64,000 nucleotides of DNA from JASLBX01 sp035762665 (GCA_035762665.1 DASTNZ010000235.1:127067-191066); one strand, 5' to 3'. Shown: positions 33,586 to 42,232, numbered from the stretch's first letter. Notes: generated from the sequence alone by a model not told the origin. Numbers and translations are program-made.

Positions 33586-34501
33586 CGAGCACCTCACTCG
33601 GGCCACTGCCACCCGCCGCGCAGGCCAGCGCCGCGCGCAACCGCCAACCGTCGACGGCGAGCACGGCGAGCGCACCTACTACGGGGGCCGGCCCAGGATG
33701 TGCCGTCCGAAGCATCCGGAATCCGTCGGACTCGATCTGTGCCCGCAACCGAACCTCTGCCTGCCACAGCTGACGTGGATCGTCGACGCCGGCGATCGCC
33801 CACCGGGCAGTGGCCGGCAGGGCCGCATGCAGATCGGCGAGTGACCTTGCCGCCACCCACCGCCAGCCGATCAGTGGTGTCGCCGCCCGGACCAGCGACT
33901 CCGGTGGCTCCTGGGCAAATGCGATGGTCCGCGAGATCAGCAGCGCGGCACCGCCTGCCACCCACCGCTGCACCCGGTCCAACCCAGCAGACGCGGCCGC
34001 CACCATGCGTAACCATGCGATGAGCAGGGCGTCATGCAACCCGGTGGCAGTCATCGCACCAGGGTCTCCCCACGGCGAGGCCGCCAGTTCGCGGCGCAGC
34101 TCGTCCAGCGAGGACGTGGCGGCCAGCCGCGGCCACGACATCGCCAAGGTGCCGAGGGTGAACACGGTTGGGGCCGGCTGCCCGGTCAACCGGGTCCGGT
34201 GCGCTTCGATGTTGGCCCGCTCGAACCGGGCGGCCAACGCACGGGCCAGCGGCGTGCCGGCGGCCGGCAGCCACCCCGCCAGAACCCGAAGCTCCCACAG
34301 CTGCTCGGCGCGGATGCCGTGCTCCACGTCACGCAGCGACGTACCCGCCGCGGCAACCTGCTCGAAGGCCGTTCCCTCAAGCAGCGCAAGGCCGGCATCC
34401 AGGCTGGATGCTCCCGCCACCCGCCGGGCCAGCACCGGTCCGACGCGGCGCCTGGCCATGGCCCTCGCGCGCACCGTGGCGGCCACCCAGCCGGCGGTCA
34501 T
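33572..34501 (-). CDS. V/A-type ATPase subunit C/d
   Basis: 309 residues, alpha-helical with no membrane segment. Pieces such as DVEHGIRAEQLWELRVLAGW, LLIAWLRMVAAASAGLDRVQ and LWQAEVRLRAQIESDGFRML fit the three-lobed helical C/d subunit that couples rotor shaft and c-ring. The family is poorly conserved, so the call leans on operon position between G/H and I. Start overlaps the upstream stop (TGATG). Confidence 0.8.
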   Translation of the reverse strand: MTAGWVAATVRARAMARRRVGPVLARRVAGASSLDAGLALLEGTAFEQVAAAGTSLRDVEHGIRAEQLWELRVLAGWLPAAGTPLARALAARFERANIEAHRTRLTGQPAPTVFTLGTLAMSWPRLAATSSLDELRRELAASPWGDPGAMTATGLHDALLIAWLRMVAAASAGLDRVQRWVAGGAALLISRTIAFAQEPPESLVRAATPLIGWRWVAARSLADLHAALPATARWAIAGVDDPRQLWQAEVRLRAQIESDGFRMLRTAHPGPAPVVGALAVLAVDGWRLRAALACAAGGSGPSEVLDVVA

Positions 34502-34950
34502 CAGTCCACCCCTGGCCGCTCAGTCTCGGCGGCAATGCTGGCGCGGAGGTTCGCCATGACCACCTCGATCAGCTCCACCAGCCTTCGATCGCCGTCCACA
34601 CGCAAGCGCGTTGCCGTCTCCCGCGCCCTTTCAAGCAGGGCGTCCGCGGCCGCGTCTCCTGAGCGGTGGATCTTCGCCGCAGCCGCGGCCCGCTCGGCGG
34701 GCGCCCGCGACGAGGCGTCGGCGACCAAGGCTTCCGCCTCGTGCCGCGCGCGGGCGATCTCGTCAGTGGCCGCTCGCTCCGCCGACGACCGGATCGCGGC
34801 GCACTCGGCCACCACTGCCTCCAAAGCTTCGAAGACTGGCGCCAGCTCCGCCGCTGCCGCGTCCTCCTCCTCGGCCGGTACCGCGACGGGTGCGGCCCCG
34901 CCCGGCGCGCCGGCCGGGCGAAGCCGTTGCAGCAGGTCGGATAACGCCAT
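34501..34950 (-). CDS. V/A-type ATPase subunit G/H (peripheral stalk), first gene of operon
   Basis: 149 residues. After a Pro/Ala-rich start comes a long coiled coil (about 35-125; IRSSAERAATDEIARARHEA, EALVADASSRAPAERAAAAA, ALLERARETATRLRVDGDRR). It would pair with subunit E as the second stator filament. Only composition and position support the name. The ATG at 34950 has GGGGA before it; a GTG one codon earlier is possible. A strong DosR-like box is 64 bases upstream. Confidence 0.75.
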   Translation of the reverse strand: MALSDLLQRLRPAGAPGGAAPVAVPAEEEDAAAAELAPVFEALEAVVAECAAIRSSAERAATDEIARARHEAEALVADASSRAPAERAAAAAKIHRSGDAAADALLERARETATRLRVDGDRRLVELIEVVMANLRASIAAETERPGVD

Positions 34951-35013
34951 CACATCCCCAGGCGTCTGCGTCCAGTTGAATCCACCATGCGCGCCGCGGC
35001 GTTGAGCACCGTA

Positions 35014-35027
35014 GGCCCAAAGGTCCC
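35014..35027 (-). promoter_or_regulatory. DosR-like box before V/A-ATPase operon
   Basis: On the minus strand GGGACCTTTGGGCC: left half perfect, right half 3 of 5, spacer CTTT. It ends 64 bases before the first V-ATPase gene. Confidence 0.6.
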
Positions 35028-35034
35028 CGCAACC

Positions 35035-35048
35035 AGGACCTTTCGCCC
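35035..35048 (+). promoter_or_regulatory. second DosR-like box, V-ATPase / CBS-BON intergenic
   Basis: AGGACCTTTCGCCC keeps 7 of 10 positions and lies eight bases from the box at 35014-35027. Paired boxes are common at DosR promoters. Confidence 0.45.
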
Positions 35049-35110
35049 TCGCACCGTCCCGGCACCTGGTGCCGACGGAGGAATCACCTCGACCCTCTCA
35101 GGGGAAGCGG

Positions 35111-35124
35111 CTGCCGAAGGTCCT
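35111..35124 (-). promoter_or_regulatory. weak DosR-like box before CBS-BON gene
   Basis: On the minus strand AGGACCTTCGGCAG: 6 of 10 positions but with the exact CTTC core. It ends 86 bases before the CBS-BON start. Confidence 0.35.
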
Positions 35125-35209
35125 GGGCTAGCGGGGCCATTTCCTCTGCAGCGCATCGACCTGCGCGCGTACGTTCCGGGTAAGCAGAAAGTCGGCGCGG
35201 AGGTGGACC

Positions 35210-35890
35210 ATGCGTAGGCGCAAGACCGTCGCCGACGTCATGACGAGGGACGTCGTGAGCGTCGGTCCGGGCACTCCATTCAAGCAAATCGTTCATATCG
35301 TCTCCGAGCGCAACATCCGGTCCGTCCCTGTCACAGGTGAGGACGGCCGCGTCCTCGGGTTGGTGTCAGTGACAGACCTACTCCGCAAGGAGGAGTACCA
35401 GGCCGAACCCCGCCCCCCGTGGTACCGCAGGCTGTGGCATCGCGGTGACGCGGTCAAGGCTCAGGGCCGCATCGCTGCCGAGCTGATGACGTCGCCGGCG
35501 GTGACCACAAGATCCGAGGCTCTCGTCGTTGAGGCCGCCAGAGCAATGGCCGCGCACCAGGTCACACGTCTGGTCGTGGTCGATGAAGAGGGGCGGCTCG
35601 CCGGCATCGTCAGCCGCGGAGACCTGCTCCGTGTGTTCCTGCGTTCGGACGAAGAGATCCGCGAGGCGACGCTACAGGAGATCGTTCCCTACGCGATCTG
35701 GGCCGACCCGCACGAGATTGACGTGTCCGTCCGTGACGGTGTCGTGACGTTGAGTGGACGGGTCGAGCGCAAGAGCTACGTTCCGATCGCGGTTGGCCTG
35801 GTGTGGGGGATCGACGGCGTCGTCGACGTGGTCGACAACCTGCGCTACGTATACGAGCACGCTCCACCGACGGTCCCAGCGGATCTCTAG
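35210..35890 (+). CDS. CBS-pair protein with C-terminal BON domain
   Basis: 226 residues. CBS 1 (about 6-60, VADVMTRDVVSVGPGTPFKQ ... VLGLVSVTDLLR), CBS 2 (about 90-145, ELMTSPAVTTRSEALVVEAA ... LAGIVSRGDLLRVF) and a BON domain (about 152-215, IDVSVRDGVVTLSGRVERKS, then DGVVDVVDNLRYV). CBS pairs sense adenosine ligands and BON domains bind membranes or other proteins. Similar proteins accompany dormancy genes in actinobacteria. GGAGGTGG precedes the ATG. Divergent from the V-ATPase operon. Confidence 0.9.
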   Translation: MRRRKTVADVMTRDVVSVGPGTPFKQIVHIVSERNIRSVPVTGEDGRVLGLVSVTDLLRKEEYQAEPRPPWYRRLWHRGDAVKAQGRIAAELMTSPAVTTRSEALVVEAARAMAAHQVTRLVVVDEEGRLAGIVSRGDLLRVFLRSDEEIREATLQEIVPYAIWADPHEIDVSVRDGVVTLSGRVERKSYVPIAVGLVWGIDGVVDVVDNLRYVYEHAPPTVPADL

Positions 35891-36033
35891 ATGCACCGGT
35901 TCGGCAGACACGGCTCAGTGACGCTTCGCTGTCAAGGACGTTGTGCTGGCCCGTTGAGGGCTTCCTGCACTGGCGAGTGCTGCGACGGGCGAGCAGTGTG
36001 GGTGGTGAGAACACGCTGAGGAGGCATGTCGCC

Positions 36034-36525
36034 ATGAGGATCGAGTACTTCCACGCCTCGAAGTACGGTAACGGCGCCGCGGTGGCGGACGAGTTCACCA
36101 GGCTGATGGCAGCCAAGGGGGTAACTGTCAACGTCCACCACATCCGGGACGTGAGCCCGAAGCAACTGCCGGCAGCCGATTTGTATCTGTTCAGCTCGCC
36201 TGGGCGGATGGGCAAACCCATCGGCAGAATGCGCCGCTTCCTGGCGAAGTTGGCCCTGCCCGCTGGCACCCAGTACGCCATTCTGACCACAGAGGCGGCA
36301 CCGCAGCCGGACAAGAAGACCGGGCGGATGCCGACCGAGGAGGAGATGGCCAGGTGGCAGCGCGTCATCCCGATCATGAACGAGGTGCTGGAAGGCAAGG
36401 GCCTGGTCAAGATCACGGAGGGCAAGGTCCTCGTGACCGCGCTCAAGGGGCCGCTGGAGGAGGGCTGGCAGCAGAAGGTGGCAGCCTTCGCGAGCCGGAT
36501 CCCGGTCGGCGCACGGGTCGAATAG
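36034..36525 (+). CDS. flavodoxin-domain protein
   Basis: 163 residues. Start FHASKYGNGAAVADEFTRLM matches the FMN phosphate loop pattern T/S-x-x-G-N(T), here SKYGNG. LYLFSSPGRMGKPIGRMRRF is the second loop. The C-terminal half departs from classical flavodoxins (KGLVKITEGKVLVTALKGPL). Possible redox or quinone-reductase-like role; partner unknown. ATG at 36034 uses GAGGAGG upstream; an ATG eight bases earlier is out of frame. No clear DosR-like box in the 143-base upstream gap. Confidence 0.8.
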   Translation: MRIEYFHASKYGNGAAVADEFTRLMAAKGVTVNVHHIRDVSPKQLPAADLYLFSSPGRMGKPIGRMRRFLAKLALPAGTQYAILTTEAAPQPDKKTGRMPTEEEMARWQRVIPIMNEVLEGKGLVKITEGKVLVTALKGPLEEGWQQKVAAFASRIPVGARVE

Positions 36526-36589
36526 CAGTTCCGCGGACACATTCGCCCGACCCGGCACGTGGCGCTCCTCGTGCATGGCGTTTGCCCTA

Positions 36590-36603
36590 GGGCCGGTAGG
36601 ACC
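36590..36603 (+). promoter_or_regulatory. DosR-like box 1 before acetyl-CoA synthetase operon
   Basis: GGGCCGGTAGGACC, 7 of 10 half-site positions, overlapping the next box by six bases. Confidence 0.4.
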
Positions 36604-36611
36604 TTGGTCTC
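36598..36611 (+). promoter_or_regulatory. DosR-like box 2 before acetyl-CoA synthetase operon
   Basis: AGGACCTTGGTCTC, 8 of 10 positions, flanked by TA on both sides (a 16-mer TAGGACCTTGGTCTCTA-like palindrome). It ends 61 bases before the ATG. Confidence 0.55.
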
Positions 36612-36671
36612 TAGCCCCGCTATGGGCTTTTTGTGAGCCTGATGGTGTGGGCTCCTCATCGGAGGATAGAT

Positions 36672-38432
36672 ATGAACTGGGCGCCAATCCGTAAGAGCGA
36701 TACACCAAGCGTTGAGCCGAACCTGATCGACTACGCACGCGTCCGCCGGGAGTTCTCCTGGGACGCAGCCCGTGAAAAGCTCGCCGGCCTTCCCGGTGGA
36801 CGCGGTTTGAACATCGCCTATGAGGCGGTTGACCGGCACGCGGACGGCCCACTGGCGGACAAAGTCGCATTACGTTTCCGCGACCGTCACGGTGAGTTCA
36901 CCGAGCTGACCTACCGCGGCCTGACGCAACAGACCAACCGGTTCGCCAACGTGCTGCGCTCGCTGGACGTCGGCCCCTCCGACCGAGTCTTCTCCCTGCT
37001 GGGCCGCGTCCCTGAGCTGTACGTTGCCGCCCTCGGCACAGTCAAGAACAAGAGTGTCTTCGCGCCGCTGTTTCCGGCCTTCGGTCCGGAGCCGGTACAG
37101 ACCCGGCTGGCATTGGGCGACGCGACGGTACTGGTCACCACGCCAGAGCTCTACAAGCGCCGGGTCGCGGCCGCGAGGGAGAAGCTGCCGAGCCTTCGCC
37201 ACATCCTGCTCGTCGGCGACACCGACCATGACGACAGCCTTCGAGCGGCGTTGGCCGAGGCTGACGACACCTTCGAGATCCCGCCGACCGAGCCGGGCGA
37301 CATGGCGTTGCTGCATTTCACCAGCGGCACGACGGGCACTCCAAAGGGCGCGGTGCACGTCCACGAGGCGGTGATCGCCCATCACGCCACCTCCGCGTTC
37401 GCGCTCGACCTGCACCCCGACGACATCTTCTGGTGCACGGCCGACCCCGGGTGGGTGACCGGTACCTCCTATGGCATCATCGCCCCGCTCACGCACGGCT
37501 GCACGGTGATCGTCGACGCCGGCGAGTTCGACGCTCGTGCCTGGTACCAACTGCTCCAGGACCAGCACGTCACGGTCTGGTACACCGCGCCCACGGCGCT
37601 GCGCATGCTGATGCGGCCCGGCACGGATCTGGTCAGGCAGTACGACCTGTCCAGCCTGCGGTACATCGCCAGCGTGGGCGAGCCGCTGAATCCTGAGGTC
37701 GTCGTGTGGGGCCAGAAGACGTACGGGCTGCCGATCCACGACAACTGGTGGCAGACCGAAACCGGGGCGATCATGATCAGCAACTACGCCGCGGTTGAGG
37801 TCCGGCCGGGCTCGATGGGCCTGCCGATGCCGGGCGTCGAGGCCACCATCCTCGCCCAAGGCGAGAACGGCCGGGCCGCAGTCACGGCCGGCGAGGTGAA
37901 AGAGATCAACGAACCGAACGTCACTGGCGAATTAGCGCTCCGACCGGGTTGGCCGTCGATGTTCCGCGGTTACATCCACGAGGAAAGCCGGTACGCGAAG
38001 TGCTTCGCCGGCGGCTGGTACTTGACCGGTGACCTGGCCCGGCGGGATTCCGACGGCTACTACTGGTTCGTCGGGCGCGCCGACGACGTGATCAAGTCGG
38101 CCGGCCATCTGGTCGGCCCGTTCGAGGTCGAAAGCGCCCTGATGGAGCATGAGGCCGTCGCCGAGGCCGGCGTGATCGGCAAGCCCGACCCGGTCGTCGG
38201 TGAAGTCGTCAAGGCCTTCGTGACGCTCCGGCCCGGCTGGGAGCCGACCGACCCGGTGCGCCTGGAGCTGATCGCGTTCGGCCGCCGCCGGCTTGGCGCG
38301 GCGGCTCCGCGCGAGATCGCGTTCGACCAGCACTTGCCCCATACCCGCAGCGGCAAGGTGATGCGCCGGCTGCTCAAGGCCCGCGAGTTGGGTTTGCCCG
38401 AGGGTGACGTCTCGACACTGGAGGGCACGTGA
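36672..38432 (+). CDS. acetyl-CoA synthetase (AMP-forming acyl-CoA ligase)
   Basis: 586 residues. Adenylate-forming superfamily: P-loop-like LLHFTSGTTGTPKGAVHVHE, then WCTADPGWVTGTSYG, DNWWQTETGAIM and YLTGDLARRDSDGYYWFVGR. The C-terminal HTRSGKVMRRLLK holds the catalytic, acetylation-prone Lys. Acs normally has about 650 residues; this shorter form is common in actinobacteria. Converts acetate (or a similar short acid) plus CoA and ATP to acyl-CoA. GGAGGATAGAT precedes the ATG. First of five genes with the PDH complex, so it provides or recycles acetyl-CoA in parallel with pyruvate oxidation. Confidence 0.9.
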   Translation: MNWAPIRKSDTPSVEPNLIDYARVRREFSWDAAREKLAGLPGGRGLNIAYEAVDRHADGPLADKVALRFRDRHGEFTELTYRGLTQQTNRFANVLRSLDVGPSDRVFSLLGRVPELYVAALGTVKNKSVFAPLFPAFGPEPVQTRLALGDATVLVTTPELYKRRVAAAREKLPSLRHILLVGDTDHDDSLRAALAEADDTFEIPPTEPGDMALLHFTSGTTGTPKGAVHVHEAVIAHHATSAFALDLHPDDIFWCTADPGWVTGTSYGIIAPLTHGCTVIVDAGEFDARAWYQLLQDQHVTVWYTAPTALRMLMRPGTDLVRQYDLSSLRYIASVGEPLNPEVVVWGQKTYGLPIHDNWWQTETGAIMISNYAAVEVRPGSMGLPMPGVEATILAQGENGRAAVTAGEVKEINEPNVTGELALRPGWPSMFRGYIHEESRYAKCFAGGWYLTGDLARRDSDGYYWFVGRADDVIKSAGHLVGPFEVESALMEHEAVAEAGVIGKPDPVVGEVVKAFVTLRPGWEPTDPVRLELIAFGRRRLGAAAPREIAFDQHLPHTRSGKVMRRLLKARELGLPEGDVSTLEGT

Positions 38433-39394
38433 TGAGTGCCAAGCACAGAATGGAGCTGCTCCGCCAGATGCTGCAGATCCGCCGCTTCGAAGAGAGGTGC
38501 GCCGAACTCTACAGCGCCACCAAGATTCGCGGGTTCCTCCACCTGTACGTCGGTGAGGAAGCGGTGGCGACCGGGGTAATCGGCGCCCTTCATCCCGACG
38601 AGCCGATTGTGTCCACCTATCGCGAGCACGGCCACGCGCTGGCTCGCGGGGTTCCCATGAACGCAATGATGGCGGAGATGTATGGGAGGGCCACGGGCTG
38701 CAGTAGGGGCCGAGGCGGGTCCATGCACCTGTTCGATGCGGACCGGCACTTCTACGGTGGCAACGCCATCGTCGGCGGCGGGCTTCCACTCGCGGTCGGG
38801 CTCGCGCTCGCGGACGCGATGCGGGGTTCGCACCGGGTCACCGCCTGCTTCTTCGGTGATGGTGCGTACGCCGAGGGAGAGTTCCACGAGTCCGTCAACC
38901 TGGCCACGCTGTGGCAGCTGCCGGTGTTGTTCGCGTGTGAGAACAACCACTACGCGATGGGCACCGCGCTGGCCCGTAGCCATGCCCAGACCGATCTGGC
39001 GCTGCGCGCGGCGTCCTACGGCCTGCCCGCCTGGCCGGTCGACGGTATGGACGTGCTGGCCGTCGAGGACGCGGCACGACGCGCCGTCGAAATCATCCGC
39101 GCCGGCGGTGGACCGGTATTCCTGGAGTTGCGCACATACCGGTTCCGCGCCCATTCCATGTATGACCCCGACCGGTACCGGGACAAGGCCGAGATCGAGG
39201 AGTGGAAACGGCGCGATCCCATCGACGCCCTGGTGGCGCGGATGCGGGCCGACGGCGAGCTTGGCGACGATGATCTCGAGGCCGTCGAGCGAGAGGTGGC
39301 CGACGAGCTGGCCCGCGCCGTCGAGGCGGCAGAGGCCGGCCCGTGGGAGCCGCTGGAGGAATTGACCAGATTCGTCTATTCGGAGCGGTCATGA
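38432..39394 (+). CDS. pyruvate dehydrogenase E1 alpha subunit (thiamine-dependent)
   Basis: 320 residues. Blocks FEERCAELYSATKIRGFLHL, VSTYREHGHALARGVP and GCSRGRGGSMHLFD are typical of PDH E1 alpha. The thiamine diphosphate motif GDGAYAEGEFHESVNLATLW ends at ENNHYAMGT. Its size and type also fit acetoin dehydrogenase (AcoA); no acetoin-specific gene lies nearby, so PDH is preferred. ATG overlaps the ACS stop (TGATG). Confidence 0.88.
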   Translation: MSAKHRMELLRQMLQIRRFEERCAELYSATKIRGFLHLYVGEEAVATGVIGALHPDEPIVSTYREHGHALARGVPMNAMMAEMYGRATGCSRGRGGSMHLFDADRHFYGGNAIVGGGLPLAVGLALADAMRGSHRVTACFFGDGAYAEGEFHESVNLATLWQLPVLFACENNHYAMGTALARSHAQTDLALRAASYGLPAWPVDGMDVLAVEDAARRAVEIIRAGGGPVFLELRTYRFRAHSMYDPDRYRDKAEIEEWKRRDPIDALVARMRADGELGDDDLEAVEREVADELARAVEAAEAGPWEPLEELTRFVYSERS

Positions 39395-40380
39395 CGACCA
39401 TCGAAACCACGTACCGGGAGGCCATGCGAGCCGCGATCCGCGACGCCCTGATTCGCGACGATCGGGTGTTCCTCATGGGCGAGGACGTCGGGCGGTACGG
39501 TGGCTGCTTCGCGGTCAGCCTTGGGCTACTCGAGGAGTTCGGACCGCAACGCATCCGCGACACGCCACTTTCCGAGTCGGCGTTCGTGGGCTCAGGAATC
39601 GGCGCGGCCCTTGGCGGCATGCGCCCGATCGTCGAGATCATGACGGTCAACTTCAGCATGCTGGCGCTCGACCAAGTCGTCAACAACGCCGCCACCCTGC
39701 TGCACATGTCAGGAGGGCAGCTCAACGTGCCGCTCGTGATCCGGATGACGACGGGTGCCGGGCGCCAGCTCGCCGCTCAACACTCGCACAGCTTGGAGGG
39801 CTGGTACGCGCACATCCCCGGCATCCGGATCGTGGTCCCGGCCACCCTGGAAGACGCCCGCGGCATGCTCTGGACGGCGCTGGGCGACCCTGATCCGGTG
39901 CTGATCTTCGAGCCCGGAGCGCTCTACCCGATGAAGGGTGAACTCGACGAGTCGGTGCGAGAGGTGGACATCGACCGAGCGGCCGTGCGGCGTCCCGGCC
40001 GTGATGCGACCATCATCACCTACGGCGCGACGCTGCAAACGAGCCTGGCAGCCGCCGATGAGCTCGCCGGCCGAGGAATCGACGTCGAAGTCGTTGACCT
40101 GCGTACGCTTCGGCCGCTCGATGACGCCACTCTGCTCGACTCGGTGACCCGAACCCACCGGGCGGTGGTGGTCGACGAGGGCTGGCGCACCGGCAGCATC
40201 TCCGCCGAGATCAGTGCCCGAATTACCGAGCAGGCGTTCTACGACCTCGATGCACCCGTCGAGCGGGTCTGCTCGGCGGAGGTTCCCATGCCGTATCCCA
40301 AGCACCTCGAGGATGCTGCTTTGCCTCAGCAGGCCGACGTCGTGGCCGCGGTCCAGAGAGCGATCGGCGATGGCGGCTGA
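39391..40380 (+). CDS. pyruvate dehydrogenase E1 beta subunit
   Basis: 329 residues. Typical transketolase-like beta chain: YREAMRAAIRDALIRDDRVF, LMGEDVGRYGGCFAVSLGLL, FGPQRIRDTPLSESAFVGSG, then the C-terminal VVDEGWRTGSISAEISARIT. It completes the E1 heterotetramer that decarboxylates the 2-oxoacid. ATG overlaps the E1 alpha stop by four bases and the stop lies inside the E2 start region. Confidence 0.92.
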   Translation: MTTIETTYREAMRAAIRDALIRDDRVFLMGEDVGRYGGCFAVSLGLLEEFGPQRIRDTPLSESAFVGSGIGAALGGMRPIVEIMTVNFSMLALDQVVNNAATLLHMSGGQLNVPLVIRMTTGAGRQLAAQHSHSLEGWYAHIPGIRIVVPATLEDARGMLWTALGDPDPVLIFEPGALYPMKGELDESVREVDIDRAAVRRPGRDATIITYGATLQTSLAAADELAGRGIDVEVVDLRTLRPLDDATLLDSVTRTHRAVVVDEGWRTGSISAEISARITEQAFYDLDAPVERVCSAEVPMPYPKHLEDAALPQQADVVAAVQRAIGDGG

Positions 40381-41779
40381 GACGTTCGAATTCACGATGC
40401 CGTCCCTCGGTGCCGACATGGACGAGGGCAAGCTCGTCGAATGGCTGGTCAAACCCGGAGACCAGGTCGCCAAGGGAGACCTCATCGCTGTTGTCGAGAC
40501 CGCCAAAGCGATCATGGAAGTGGAATGCTTCCGCGCCGGAGTGATCCGCGACATCGTCGTCGAGCCCGGTACGACCGTCCCTGTCGGCGCGCCGATGGCG
40601 ATTCTCGTGGCGGTTGGTGCGCCGGTGCCCGCCGCTCCCCCACCCGCGGCGGCACCGCCGCGGCCGGTACCTGCGCTGGCCGCCCTGCAACCACGGCCCG
40701 CCGTTCCGCCTGCTCCCCATACCGGCCCACTGATCCGCCGGCTTGCGACCGAGCTCGGGGTCGACCTCGCCACGGTGCGAGGAACCGGCCGTGGCGGCAC
40801 AATCACTCGGGCGGACGTCCGGCGGGCCGCCAGCAAGCAAGCTCCATCCGCCGCACCTCCCCCGGCGCCCGTCCCCCCGAGGCCAACTGCCCCGCTGCCA
40901 CCGGTGGCCGCCACGCCGCCAACGATGGCGGCCAAGATCTCGCCATATGCCAGCCAGCTAGCCGAACGGCTCGGCATCGACCTCACCACCGTGCGAGGCA
41001 CCGGACGAAACGGCGCTATCCGGGCCGACGACATTCGGGCCGCTGCAGCTGCGGTGACGGAAGCCCCGCGCGCTGAAAAGGCGGCCCGCGAGGAGCCCGA
41101 CGCGGCGACACGGCGTGCGGAGGCAGCCCGGCTGACGACGGCCAGGCTGATGGCCCGCTCAAAGCGAGAGATCCCGCACTACTATCTGCGCACCACCATC
41201 GACGTCACCGACGCCCTGGCCTGGATCCGCGAGCGCAACCGCGAGCTGCCGGTCAGCGAGCGCATCCTTCCAGCTGCCCTGTTCCTGCGGGCCACCGCCC
41301 TCGCCGCTCTGCAGGTCCCCGCGCTCAATGGCTTCTGGGAAGACGACCACTTCGCGCCGGGACCGGCGGTCAACCTCGGCGTGCCAGTCTCGCTGCGCGG
41401 AGGAGGGCTGATCACCCCAGCCATCATCGACGCGGGCCCGCTCAAGTTGCCCGATCTTGCAGTGCGGATGCGTGATCTGGCGACACGCGCCAAGGCGGGG
41501 CGGCTGCGCGGCTCAGAAATGACCGGGGCCACGATTACCGTCACCAATCTCGGCGATCTCGGCGTCGAACTCGTCTACGGCGTCATCTACCCACCCCAGG
41601 TGGCGCTGGTGGGAGTGGGCCGGATCGTCGAGCGGCCCTGGGCCGTCGACGGGCTGCTGGGCATCCGGTCGGTGGCCACCGTCACCCTCTCGGCCGACCA
41701 CCGCGCCACCGACGGCGCGACCGGCGCTCGGTTCCTCGACGTGATCAGTCGCAGTCTCAGCCAACCCGAGAACCTGTGA
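40370..41779 (+). CDS. dihydrolipoamide acyltransferase E2 with two peripheral-subunit-binding domains
   Basis: 469 residues. Lipoyl domain (about 1-80; lipoyl Lys46 in VVETAKAIMEVE), Pro/Ala linker, first peripheral-subunit-binding domain (about 119-153, GPLIRRLATELGVDLATVRG), second linker and a second such domain (about 189-224, SPYASQLAERLGIDLTTVRG), then the catalytic acyltransferase domain (about 245-469) with DHRATDGA (His444, Asp448). Most E2 proteins have a single E1/E3-binding domain. The lipoyl motif has Ala where Asp is common (ETAKA against ETDKA). ATG overlaps E1 beta by 11 bases. No E3 gene is in the window. Confidence 0.92.
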   Translation: MAAETFEFTMPSLGADMDEGKLVEWLVKPGDQVAKGDLIAVVETAKAIMEVECFRAGVIRDIVVEPGTTVPVGAPMAILVAVGAPVPAAPPPAAAPPRPVPALAALQPRPAVPPAPHTGPLIRRLATELGVDLATVRGTGRGGTITRADVRRAASKQAPSAAPPPAPVPPRPTAPLPPVAATPPTMAAKISPYASQLAERLGIDLTTVRGTGRNGAIRADDIRAAAAAVTEAPRAEKAAREEPDAATRRAEAARLTTARLMARSKREIPHYYLRTTIDVTDALAWIRERNRELPVSERILPAALFLRATALAALQVPALNGFWEDDHFAPGPAVNLGVPVSLRGGGLITPAIIDAGPLKLPDLAVRMRDLATRAKAGRLRGSEMTGATITVTNLGDLGVELVYGVIYPPQVALVGVGRIVERPWAVDGLLGIRSVATVTLSADHRATDGATGARFLDVISRSLSQPENL

Positions 41780-41786
41780 GGCACAG

Positions 41787-42041
41787 ATGACACATGACAA
41801 GGCACGCGAACTGATGCGCGAGGCGCTGCGCCAGGTCGCGCCGGACGCCGACTTCGACACCCTGCCGGCGGGCACGTCGCTCCGGGAAGATCTCGAGCTC
41901 GATTCTCTCGACTTCGAGAACCTCGTCACCCAGCTCAGCGAGCGGTCCGGCCATCGCATCGACGAGGACGACTACCCCAAGCTCACCACCGTCGGCGACT
42001 GCGTCGACTACCTCGCCGGTCTTGAGACGTCTCCCCGGTAA
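41787..42041 (+). CDS. acyl carrier protein
   Basis: 84 residues, acidic and helical, with the phosphopantetheine site DLELDSLDFENL (Ser in DSL). It follows E2 by seven bases, so it is probably the fifth gene of the ACS-PDH operon. Which synthase or ligase loads it is unknown. Link to the long-chain acyl-CoA/ACP ligase 190 bases downstream is possible (inference). Confidence 0.88.
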   Translation: MTHDKARELMREALRQVAPDADFDTLPAGTSLREDLELDSLDFENLVTQLSERSGHRIDEDDYPKLTTVGDCVDYLAGLETSPR

Positions 42042-42109
42042 GTCTCTGCCATCGAGCTCCAGTGCCGCTGCAATGCCCTCGGGGATCATCACGGGTCAGG
42101 CGACAGCTA

Positions 42110-42123
42110 GAGCCGAAGGTCCG
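42110..42123 (-). promoter_or_regulatory. DosR-like box before acyl-CoA ligase
   Basis: On the minus strand CGGACCTTCGGCTC: 7 of 10 positions with CTTC spacer, 109 bases before the ligase ATG, a longer gap than usual here. Confidence 0.4.
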
Positions 42124-42232
42124 CGCAACGGGACGCCGGCGACCTCGACCGCAGCCAGATAGGGCCTAACGCCGGGTTGTCAACGACTTCAGACCCGTGT
42201 GCTAGGTCAGGGTGAGTTGTCACGCTGGTGGT

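Noticed and set aside
35891..36033. Operator before the flavodoxin-like gene at 36034
   Set aside because: AGGACGTTGTG and GTGACGCTTCG fragments are present, but neither has a second half at the right spacing.
38432..41779. Acetoin dehydrogenase (aco) operon instead of PDH
   Set aside because: Subunit sizes would allow it, but there is no acetoin-specific gene or regulator nearby and the E1 alpha blocks are typical of PDH; kept only as an alternative.
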